Source: Paracoccaceae bacterium
GTDB lineage: Bacteria; Pseudomonadota; Alphaproteobacteria; Rhodobacterales; Rhodobacteraceae
Reading direction: 5' to 3'
Assembly: GCA_020832725.1 (NCBI GenBank)
Contig: JAFIEC010000009.1
Coordinates: 1-5,091 of the forward strand
DNA length: 5,091 nt
Made by a program: the position numbers and the translations under genes. The notes under the pieces were generated by a model that was given only the letters and a program-made list of their open reading frames with translations, had not been told where the DNA came from and ran no database searches. Below are positions 1-5,091 of this stretch, one piece after another (the first letter of the stretch is position 1; every line of letters starts with the position of its first letter).

Positions 1-1
1 G

Positions 2-2404
2 CCGTCGGCGGGGGTTGGGGGCGGGTTGGGGGGGTGGTGGGGGGGCTGGGGGGCGGGGGTTGGGGTTTGGCGGCCGCCCGCGGCCACCCTCGACATGCTC
101 GCGGGCAGTCGGGCCCGGGCACAGGCTTTTGCGCGGGCCACGTCGGAATTGTTCTTCCAATTTGACGCGGACCGCCGCTTTGTCGATCTGGAGGTGGCTG
201 ACGACGGCATGCTTTTCCAGCCACGGGAGCGCTTTATCGGTCGCACGATCGAGGAGACGCTGCCCGAAACGGTTGCGCGCATCTGTGCCGGTGCGTTCGA
301 CAGGGTGGACCAGACGGGACTCCCCAGTCATGCCGCCTACTCCCTTCAGGTCGAGGGCCGGCAACGCTGGTACGATCTTTCGGTGGCCCCGCTGGAAAGC
401 GACACGGGCGGCTATGTCGCCGTGGTCCGTGATGCGACCGAGCGGCGCGAGGCGGAGGCCGCCCTGGCGCGCCTTGCCCTCGATGCCGCTCAGGCACGCA
501 ACCGTCTGGTCAACGCCGTCGAGGCCTTGCCCGACGGCTTTGCCTATTACGACGCGCAGGACCGCCTCGTGTTGTGCAACCGGCGTTACCGCGAATTCTA
601 TCCCAGGGCCGCCGAGCGCATGGTGCCGGGAGCCCGCTATGAGGACATTCTGCGCTTTGGCATTTCCAGGGGAGAGATCGTCGATGCCATCGGCCGCGAA
701 CAGGAATGGATTTCGCGGCGGCTGGAGATGCGTGCGCAGGGATTTGCCGAGCTTGAACAGCTTGTGGAGGGGGGGCGTTGGCTTCGCGTGCTGGAACAGC
801 GCACCCACGATGGCGGTACCGTGGGCCTGCGGATGGACATCACCGCGCTGAAGCAGGCCGAACAGCGGGTGCGCGAGGATCATTCCGCCGCGATGGATGT
901 GGCCTTTGACGGCATTGCGCTGACGGATTCGCAGGGTCGGTTCGTCTACATGAACCGGGCCCATCAGGCGCTCTTCGGTTTCTCGCGAGACGACGAGTTC
1001 CTGGGCCGGCACTGGAGTATCCTGTACACGCCTGCGGGTGCCCGCTTCATGCGCGATGTCGCCGAGACACAGCTGGAGCGTGCCGGGAGCTGGCGCGGCG
1101 AGGTGCAGGGCCGCCGTGTGGACGGATCGGTGCTGGAGCAGGAGGTCTCGCTGACGGCGAGGCCCGACGGCGGTACGATCTGCATCATCCGCAACATCGC
1201 CGAGCGGCGGCGAGACGAGGCGGAGCGGGGTCGGCTGCGCGAGCAATTGCAACTCGCCCAAAGGCGCGAGGCGATCGGGCAGCTTGCCGCTGGACTGGCG
1301 CATGATTTCAACAACCTTCTGGGCACGATCTCCGGCTCGGTCGCGCTGATCGAAAGCGGCGCGCCCGATACGCCGGCGCATCTGGGTCGCATCCGTTCGG
1401 CGGCGGGGCGGGCGGTGGAACTTGTGGCGCGTCTGGCCGGCCCGGGCCAGCGCGAGCGGAGCCTGCGGCGGCTTGACCTGCGCGCGTCGCTCCGGGAGGC
1501 GGGAGACCTGCTGCGCGTGCAGGTGCCTGTCGGCACCCGTCTGGAGATCGACGTTCCCGACACCCCGGCCGAGGCGATGGCCGATCCGGTGGATGTGCTG
1601 CAGGTGCTGTTGAACCTCGTGATCAACGCGCGCGACGCCGTGGCCGGGCATGAGGACGGGCGGATCGTGCTGTCGCTGCGCGAAGCTGCGCCCGAGGACC
1701 TGATGCCGCCCTTCCAGCTTGGCAGCCCGCTGCCAGGAAATGCCTATCTGTGCATCACCGTCCGCGACAACGGCCCCGGCATCCCCGAGGAGATGCGGCG
1801 CGAGGTGCTGTTGCCCTATGTCTCCGGAAAGGGCGGGGGCGGCAGCGGTCTGGGCCTTGCCATCGTGGCGCGGCTGGTGGGCAGCAACCACGCGGCGCTG
1901 CGCATCGGCGCGGCCCCCGGAGGGGGCGCAGAGGTCACGTGCCTTTGGCCCTGCGTGCCTCCGGGGGCCATGCACGATGATCGCGAGAGGGGCGCGGCGG
2001 TCCCTCCGGGGATGCTGCGGGGGCGCACCGTTCTTCTGGTGGATGATGATGCCGGGATGCTGGAGGTCCTGAGTGCGTTCCTGGAAGCCGCCGGCGCGGA
2101 GGTGGCCCCCTGTACCGACCCGACCGATGCATTGGCCGCTCTTGCCGAGGATCCGGGCGCGTGGGACCTGCTGATGACCGATTTCGACCTTGGGCGTTAC
2201 GACGGTGCCGCCTTCGCGGCCGACGCGCGCAGGCTGTCGCCGGGCTTGCCGGTCGTGCTTGTCACGGCGTTGCCCGACTGGAAGTCCCGGGCGGGCGAGG
2301 CCGGGGCCGCCACCCCCTTTGCAGCGGTCGTGCCAAAGCCGGTGGAACGGCAGGCGCTGCTCGAGGTTGCGGCGCGCGCGATCGCGGCCCGGCCTCAGTC
2401 ATAG
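2..2404 (+). CDS. Hybrid sensor histidine kinase / response regulator, three PAS domains, 5' partial
   Basis: This is a cytoplasmic signalling kinase that should autophosphorylate on His and pass phosphate to its own receiver. Residues are numbered from the TTG codon at 26. There are three PAS-like regions: about 38-142, about 160-280 (PAS_7-like, 'LPDGFAYYDAQDRLVLCN'), and about 287-400 ('GRFVYMNRAHQALFGFS'). Next come the phosphoacceptor box 'LAHDFNNLLG' with His426, and an HATPase domain with N-box Asn530/Asn534, 'DNGPGIP' from Asp581 and glycine box 'GGSGLGLAIV' near 605-615. The C-terminal receiver (667-790) has Asp673-675, phospho-Asp719 in 'MTDFDLG', Thr747 and Lys771, all the expected residues. 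No transmembrane segment or signal peptide is visible. The frame is open to the left edge; TTG 26 and ATG 95 are the in-frame starts, and neither has a clear Shine-Dalgarno. The first ~23 codons are G-run sequence, so the true N-terminus is probably missing. The signal is unknown; the partner may be only the internal receiver or an unlinked phosphotransfer protein. Confidence 0.93.
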   Translation, partial: PSAGVGGGLGGWWGGWGAGVGVWRPPAATLDMLAGSRARAQAFARATSELFFQFDADRRFVDLEVADDGMLFQPRERFIGRTIEETLPETVARICAGAFDRVDQTGLPSHAAYSLQVEGRQRWYDLSVAPLESDTGGYVAVVRDATERREAEAALARLALDAAQARNRLVNAVEALPDGFAYYDAQDRLVLCNRRYREFYPRAAERMVPGARYEDILRFGISRGEIVDAIGREQEWISRRLEMRAQGFAELEQLVEGGRWLRVLEQRTHDGGTVGLRMDITALKQAEQRVREDHSAAMDVAFDGIALTDSQGRFVYMNRAHQALFGFSRDDEFLGRHWSILYTPAGARFMRDVAETQLERAGSWRGEVQGRRVDGSVLEQEVSLTARPDGGTICIIRNIAERRRDEAERGRLREQLQLAQRREAIGQLAAGLAHDFNNLLGTISGSVALIESGAPDTPAHLGRIRSAAGRAVELVARLAGPGQRERSLRRLDLRASLREAGDLLRVQVPVGTRLEIDVPDTPAEAMADPVDVLQVLLNLVINARDAVAGHEDGRIVLSLREAAPEDLMPPFQLGSPLPGNAYLCITVRDNGPGIPEEMRREVLLPYVSGKGGGGSGLGLAIVARLVGSNHAALRIGAAPGGGAEVTCLWPCVPPGAMHDDRERGAAVPPGMLRGRTVLLVDDDAGMLEVLSAFLEAAGAEVAPCTDPTDALAALAEDPGAWDLLMTDFDLGRYDGAAFAADARRLSPGLPVVLVTALPDWKSRAGEAGAATPFAAVVPKPVERQALLEVAARAIAARPQS
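7..70 (+). repeat. Extreme G-rich low-complexity tract with G-quadruplex potential
   Basis: Nearly every base here is G or T, with more than four runs of three or more Gs separated by one- to three-base loops. As DNA it fits the G-quadruplex pattern. Translated in the kinase frame it gives Gly/Trp/Val-rich residues unlike the PAS domain that follows. It lies at the very edge of the window, and a smaller G-run stretch on the same strand lies at the other edge, so a sequencing or assembly artefact is at least as likely as a real tract. Confidence 0.7.
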
Positions 2405-3405
2405 CGCAGGTCGGTCGCCTTGCCGCGGAAGATCGTGTAGGCCAGCACGGAATATCCGGCGATCACCGGCAGCACGACAACTGCTCCGATCAGGATGATG
2501 ACGAGGCTCTCCGGTGCCGCAGCGGCCTCGAAGATGGTCATCCGCTCGGGCACGACGTAGGGGAAGAACGAATAGGCAAGCCCCACGAAAGCCAGCGCAA
2601 AGAGTGCACTGGTTGCCGCGAAGGGCAGCCACGAAAGCCTGTCGTCCGCGAAGGGCATGCGCCGCAGCATCAGCCACAGCCCCGCCATGAGGGCCGCCGA
2701 CGCAAGCGGCAGCGGGGCGAGGAGCAGGAACTCGGGCAGGGAGAACCAGCGCTCCCATATCCGGGGCGAGGCAAGCGGCGTCGCCACCGAGATCGCCGCC
2801 ATGCCCAGGGCCACGGCCCAAAGGCCCTCGCGGGCCCAGCCCAGCGCCTTGGCCTGCAAGGGACCCTCGGCCTTGTGGACAAGCCATGTCGCCCCGATCA
2901 CGCTGTAGCCCACCGTCAGGAACAGCCCCGTCAGAACGGCAAAGGCCTGCGCCGCCGCCCCGCCCTGCAGGCCCATGATGTACAGTCCCAGCATGTAGCC
3001 CTGTGAAAAGGCCGTCATGGCCGAACCGGCAAAGAACGCCCTGTTCCAGCTCGCCTTGCGCGCGGGCGGCACCTTGGCGCGGAATTCGAAGGCGACCCCC
3101 CGCAGGATGAGCCCGACCAGCATCACCGCCACCGGCAGGTACAGCGCCGTCAGGATCGTGCCGTGGGCCACGGGAAAGGCCACCAGAAGCAGCCCGACCG
3201 CCATCACGAGCCAGGTCTCGTTGGCATCCCAGAACGGGCCGATCGCGCCGATCATGCGGTCTTTCTCGGCATCCGTGGCAAGCGGCATGAGCAGCCCCAC
3301 GCCAAGGTCGAAGCCGTCTAGAATGACATAGATCAGGATCGACAGCCCCATCAGGCCGGCGAAGACCACGGGAAGCCAGACATCCGGCGGGTATCCGAAC
3401 AGCAT
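2395..3405 (-). CDS. cydB: Cytochrome bd-type quinol oxidase subunit II (CydB, CIO-like)
   Basis: CydB is the second integral membrane subunit of the bd-type terminal oxidase, which oxidises quinol and reduces O2 to water in the cytoplasmic membrane; the haems are held by CydA. The 336-residue length matches the short CioB/CydB form of cyanide-insensitive oxidases rather than the ~380-residue E. coli CydB. Family motifs are clear: 'DGFDLGVG' (30-37), 'GPFWDANETW' (56-65) and 'RGVAFEFR' (102-109). Asp60 in the second motif aligns with E. coli CydB Asp58, a residue of the proposed proton pathway. I count about nine hydrophobic segments spread over the protein, starting near residue 10 and ending near 320. 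The ATG at 3405 is preceded by GGAG seven bases away, within the end of an upstream frame whose TAG stop is four bases before the start; this is typical of cydA-cydB coupling. The 3' end overlaps the convergent kinase gene by 10 bp. The gene looks intact, but an IS lies directly upstream. Confidence 0.95.
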   Translation of the reverse strand: MLFGYPPDVWLPVVFAGLMGLSILIYVILDGFDLGVGLLMPLATDAEKDRMIGAIGPFWDANETWLVMAVGLLLVAFPVAHGTILTALYLPVAVMLVGLILRGVAFEFRAKVPPARKASWNRAFFAGSAMTAFSQGYMLGLYIMGLQGGAAAQAFAVLTGLFLTVGYSVIGATWLVHKAEGPLQAKALGWAREGLWAVALGMAAISVATPLASPRIWERWFSLPEFLLLAPLPLASAALMAGLWLMLRRMPFADDRLSWLPFAATSALFALAFVGLAYSFFPYVVPERMTIFEAAAAPESLVIILIGAVVVLPVIAGYSVLAYTIFRGKATDLRYD

Positions 3406-3412
3406 GGGGCTA

Positions 3413-3416
3413 CTCC
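3413..3416 (-). promoter_or_regulatory. Ribosome binding site of cydB
   Basis: GGAG on the - strand, seven bases before the cydB ATG. It overlaps the last sense codon of the upstream frame that stops at 3412-3410, so translation of cydB was probably coupled to that of the gene before it. Confidence 0.6.
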
Positions 3417-3456
3417 GCAGGGAGGGGCGCGGGGGATGAGGGGCGCGGCAGCACGT

Positions 3457-3460
3457 GGCC
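3457..3460 (+). repeat. Candidate target-site duplication GGCC (left copy)
   Basis: GGCC abuts the left end of the insertion sequence and is repeated at 4994-4997 on the right. Collapsing the two copies restores TGGCCA, a six-base palindrome. In GC-rich DNA a four-base match can arise by chance, so this supports the IS boundaries only moderately. Confidence 0.45.
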
Positions 3461-3461
3461 T

Positions 3462-3475
3462 ATTCCGTTGAAAAA
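3462..3475 (+). repeat. Left terminal inverted repeat of the IS
   Basis: ATTCCGTTGAAAAA at the left end is the inverted copy of TTTTTCCACGGAAT at the right end, with 13 of 14 positions matching (T versus G at the eighth base). Matching fades immediately inside the element, as expected for short transposase-binding ends. Confidence 0.8.
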
Positions 3476-3520
3476 GTCGCTCTTGATCGAAGCGTAGGTC
3501 GCTGATTCAATCCTTTTGGC

Positions 3521-3527
3521 AGGGAGG
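3521..3527 (+). promoter_or_regulatory. Ribosome binding site of the transposase
   Basis: AGGGAGG is a strong Shine-Dalgarno sequence followed by four consecutive in-frame start-capable codons: TTG 3530, GTG 3533, ATG 3536 and ATG 3539. Spacing is 2, 5, 8 and 11 bases respectively, so ATG 3536 is the best placed start. Confidence 0.65.
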
Positions 3528-3535
3528 GATTGGTG

Positions 3536-4921
3536 ATGATGGGACCAAGGCAGGAAGCGCAGGCGGCGCTGTTTTACGAGTTCTCGCTGGAGGACCACGT
3601 CCCGCAAGACCACTTGCTTCGATCGATTGACCGCTTTGTCGACCTGAGCAGCATTCGCGCCCATCTTGCAGATTTTTACAGCCACACCGGCCGCCCCTCG
3701 GTCGATCCCGAGTTGCTGATCCGCATGCTGCTGGTCGGCTATTGTTTCGGCATTCGCTCGGAGCGGCGGCTGTGCGAAGAGGTGCATCTGAACCTGGCAT
3801 ATCGCTGGTTCTGCCGCCTCGATTTGAGTGACAGGGTCCCGGATCACTCGACGTTTTCGAAGAACCGACACGGGCGGTTCCGTGACAGCGAACTGCTCCG
3901 CCACCTGTTCGAGACGACCGTCGCGCGGTGCATTGAGGAAGGCCTGGTCAGCGGCCAGCGCATGGCGGTGGATGCCAGCCTGATCGCCGCGGACGCGAAC
4001 AAACAGAACTCGACGCCGAAGGAGGACTGGGACGTCTCACAGATTGATCCAGCCGATGCCCCGCGCGCCATACGCGAATATCTCGACACCCTGGACGAGG
4101 CCGCCTTCGGCGCCGCCAGCGACGTGCAGCCCAAGTTCACGTCGCATTCCGATCCGGCCAGCCAGTGGACGGCAGCGCGCAAGGGCCCGGCATTCTTCAG
4201 CTATTCCGACAACTACCTGATCGACACCGATCATGGCGTGATCGTCGATGTCGAGGCGACGCGCTCGATACGCCAGGCCGAGGTCGGCTCGACCAAGACC
4301 ATGCTGGATCGCGTGAAGGCCAGGTTCGACCTGCATCCTGAACGGCTGATCGCGGACACGGCCTACGGCACCGGGCCGATGCTGGGCTGGCTGGTCGACC
4401 GCAAGATCGCGCCGCACATTCCGGTTTTGGACAAGTCCGAGCGCACCGACGGAACCTGGAGCCGGGCGGACTTCGAGTGGGACGCCGAGAACAACCAATA
4501 CATTTGTCCCGAAGGTCAGGAACTGAAGCAGTTCCGGCGTAACTATTCCGACCCGAATCGGGGGCCGACGGGCAAAGGCGTTGCCAAATATCGCGCCCTC
4601 AAGAACATCTGCCAGGTCTGCCCTTCAAAGTCGCGCTGCTGCCCGAACATGGAGTTCCGGTCGATTACCCGCGAAGAACACGAAGACGCCCGTCAGGTTG
4701 CCCGCGACATTGCCAAAACCAAGCAATACGAAATCTCGATGAAGCTCCGAAAGAAGGTCGAAATGCTGTTCGCACACCTCAAGCGCATCCTCGGCCTGAA
4801 CAGGCTCCGATTACGTGGTCCATGCGGGGCAAAGGACGAATTCCTCCTCGCCGCAGCCGCCCAGAACCTCCGCAAGCTGGCCAAGATCCTTCCTGCACCG
4901 CAGCAGCCGCGCAAAGCCTGA
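3536..4921 (+). CDS. IS1182-family DDE transposase
   Basis: This protein catalyses cut-and-paste or copy-out movement of the surrounding IS by binding its terminal inverted repeats. It is 461 residues from ATG 3536, a usual full length for the family. The N-terminal part has the DUF772-like region ('GRPSVDPELLIRMLLVGYC...SERRLCEEV'), then 'PDHSTFSKNR'. The catalytic core has Asp146 in 'MAVDASLIAADANK', Asp274 in 'LIADTAYGTG' and Glu409 in 'KKVEMLFAHLKRILGLNRLR', giving a complete DDE triad. Between the second Asp and the Glu is a cysteine-rich insert with Cys324 ('CPEGQ'), Cys359, Cys362, Cys368 and Cys369, as in related IS1182 transposases; it may bind metal. There is no frameshift or internal stop. 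The start was chosen for spacing to AGGGAGG at 3521-3527, though TTG 3530, GTG 3533 or ATG 3539 are possible. The gene is oriented opposite to cydB, pointing away from it. Confidence 0.95.
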   Translation: MMGPRQEAQAALFYEFSLEDHVPQDHLLRSIDRFVDLSSIRAHLADFYSHTGRPSVDPELLIRMLLVGYCFGIRSERRLCEEVHLNLAYRWFCRLDLSDRVPDHSTFSKNRHGRFRDSELLRHLFETTVARCIEEGLVSGQRMAVDASLIAADANKQNSTPKEDWDVSQIDPADAPRAIREYLDTLDEAAFGAASDVQPKFTSHSDPASQWTAARKGPAFFSYSDNYLIDTDHGVIVDVEATRSIRQAEVGSTKTMLDRVKARFDLHPERLIADTAYGTGPMLGWLVDRKIAPHIPVLDKSERTDGTWSRADFEWDAENNQYICPEGQELKQFRRNYSDPNRGPTGKGVAKYRALKNICQVCPSKSRCCPNMEFRSITREEHEDARQVARDIAKTKQYEISMKLRKKVEMLFAHLKRILGLNRLRLRGPCGAKDEFLLAAAAQNLRKLAKILPAPQQPRKA

Positions 4922-4978
4922 CAGGAAAGGTGCTCGCCCCACGTTCAGACGTCGATATTCTGCGCTCGCAAACGGGTG

Positions 4979-4992
4979 TTTTTCCACGGAAT
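4979..4992 (-). repeat. Right terminal inverted repeat of the IS
   Basis: TTTTTCCACGGAAT, the inverted partner of the left repeat at 3462-3475 with one mismatch. It lies 57 bases after the transposase stop; the bases between hold no gene that I can support. Confidence 0.8.
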
Positions 4993-4993
4993 C

Positions 4994-4997
4994 GGCC
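4994..4997 (+). repeat. Candidate target-site duplication GGCC (right copy)
   Basis: Matches the GGCC at the left end of the IS. The following A completes the TGGCCA palindrome of the inferred empty site. Confidence 0.45.
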
Positions 4998-5075
4998 AGC
5001 ACCAGCACGGGGACCATCAGCCCCAGCCAGATCAGTCCGAGAAGCCATGCCGCAGGGCCTGCCTGCCTCTTGGTG

Positions 5076-5088
5076 CGGGGGGGTGGGG
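5076..5088 (+). repeat. G-run at the right edge
   Basis: A short stretch rich in G (a seven-G run, then T and four Gs) within the last 20 bases. It resembles, on a small scale, the G tract at the left edge and is on the same strand, so it may be low-quality end sequence. Confidence 0.5.
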
Positions 5089-5091
5089 CCA

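Larger units (their letters stand above)
3410..3460 (-). pseudogene. Probable 3' end of the gene upstream of cydB (cydA remnant?), cut by the IS
   Basis: Reading the - strand from the IS edge, a frame ending '...HVLPRPSSPAPLPAE' stops with TAG four bases before the cydB ATG. Its codons are GC-rich at third positions, and the close stop/start spacing is what one expects of an operon partner. In most bd-oxidase operons cydA directly precedes cydB, and CydA tails after the last membrane helix are variable and often proline-rich. Calling this the cydA tail is therefore reasonable but inferred: only about 15 codons remain and no diagnostic CydA motif is present. The frame also stays open for a long way inside the IS, antisense to the transposase; that part is not believed to be coding. 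Confidence 0.4.
3461..4993 (+). mobile_element. Complete insertion sequence, IS1182-like, about 1.53 kb
   Basis: A single intact transposase gene fills most of the element, bounded by short imperfect inverted repeats at 3462-3475 and 4979-4992, with candidate GGCC direct repeats outside. The length, one-gene organisation and transposase type all fit the IS1182 family. If the GGCC repeats are not a duplication, the strict ends are 3462 and 4992. Codon third positions and overall base composition look somewhat less GC-rich than in the flanking kinase and cydB genes, consistent with acquired DNA. Transposase, stop codon and both repeats are preserved, so it appears recent and possibly active. 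The family is assigned by protein recognition, not by database comparison. Confidence 0.85.
4994..5091 (-). pseudogene. Fragment of an unidentified membrane-protein gene, interrupted by the IS
   Basis: On the - strand one frame reads 'RTKRQAGPAAWLLGLIWLG' followed by 'LMVPVLVLA': a short basic stretch followed by a roughly 18-residue hydrophobic segment, the pattern of a membrane anchor with a positive-inside start. Its third codon positions are mostly G or C (about 22 of 28), better than the neighbouring frame. The gene is open at the right edge and meets the IS at the left, so only about 33 codons are seen and I do not recognise the family. An alternative - strand frame starts 'GPTPPHQEAG' and would join in frame to the '...HVLPRPSSPAPLPAE' stub next to cydB if the GGCC copies are collapsed. 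That would suit a CydA tail after the conserved Gly-Pro, but its third positions are only about half G or C. Neither reading is secure. Confidence 0.35.

Noticed and set aside
15..851. 278-codon + strand frame overlapping the kinase
   Set aside because: Arg/Pro/Ser-rich translation in another frame of a clearly recognisable PAS kinase; no domain or motif of its own.
964..1626. 220-codon - strand frame antisense to the kinase
   Set aside because: Ser/Arg-rich shadow typical of the strand opposite a GC-rich gene; the + strand carries the H-box and N-box here.
2455..2472. Small CCGG...CCGG hairpin near the kinase 3' end as a terminator
   Set aside because: The stem is only four base pairs, there is no T tract, and it lies inside cydB coding sequence.
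2161..3006. 281-codon + strand frame spanning the kinase end and antisense to cydB
   Set aside because: His/Arg/Gln-rich composition typical of the reverse of a membrane protein; the - strand reading is unambiguous CydB.
3483..3510. Possible promoter in the IS left end (TTGATC followed about 16 bases later by ATTCAA)
   Set aside because: The -10 match is poor and the consensus for this organism is unknown; not strong enough to annotate.
3410..3904. 164-codon - strand frame from the cydB-proximal stop into the IS
   Set aside because: Most of it is antisense to the transposase and not plausible as coding; only the last ~15 codons outside the IS are kept as a gene remnant.
4037..4498. 153-codon - strand frame antisense to the transposase
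   Set aside because: Lies opposite the catalytic core of an intact transposase, with no recognisable domain.
4994..5091. Small cyd-associated membrane peptide (CydX or DUF2474-like) in the right flank
   Set aside because: The hydrophobic segment is suggestive, but the family motifs are not present, such peptides normally follow cydB rather than precede it, and the start is not visible.

Overview
The window looks like a high-GC alphaproteobacterial fragment, most likely Rhodobacteraceae-like. This rests on GC-rich third codon positions, a hybrid histidine kinase with a 'LPDGFAYYDAQDRLVLCN'-type PAS domain, and a short (336-residue) cyanide-insensitive-oxidase-type CydB. The genus cannot be named from the sequence alone. 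Both ends of the window are unusual runs of G on the + strand, so the outermost tens of bases should be read with caution.

Layout: (1) Positions 2-2404, + strand: a soluble hybrid sensor kinase (PAS-PAS-PAS-kinase-receiver), open at the left edge and therefore probably missing its true N-terminus. (2) Positions 2395-3405, - strand: cydB, subunit II of a cytochrome bd-type quinol oxidase. It converges on the kinase gene and overlaps its 3' end by 10 bp. (3) Positions 3406-3460: about 55 bp upstream of cydB that appear to be the last codons of another - strand gene. By operon convention this would be cydA, with its stop 4 nt before the cydB start. (4) Positions 3461-4993: a complete insertion sequence of about 1.53 kb with 13/14 matching terminal inverted repeats and one intact DDE transposase of the IS1182 type. 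It is flanked by a candidate 4-bp GGCC target duplication. (5) Positions 4994-5091: a fragment that best reads as part of a membrane-protein gene on the - strand, running off the right edge.

Functionally, cydB should encode half of a terminal oxidase whose partner subunit CydA is not visible here. The IS sits immediately upstream of cydB, opposed to it, and separates it from whatever preceded it. That could be polar on cydB, or it could mark a rearrangement. The neighbouring PAS kinase could in principle sense redox or oxygen state, but no sequence evidence links it to the oxidase beyond adjacency. I see no RNA genes, CRISPR array, prophage or defence genes. I found no convincing undescribed system; the points worth a second look are the IS insertion into the cyd locus, the reading-frame mismatch between its flanks, and the G-rich ends.
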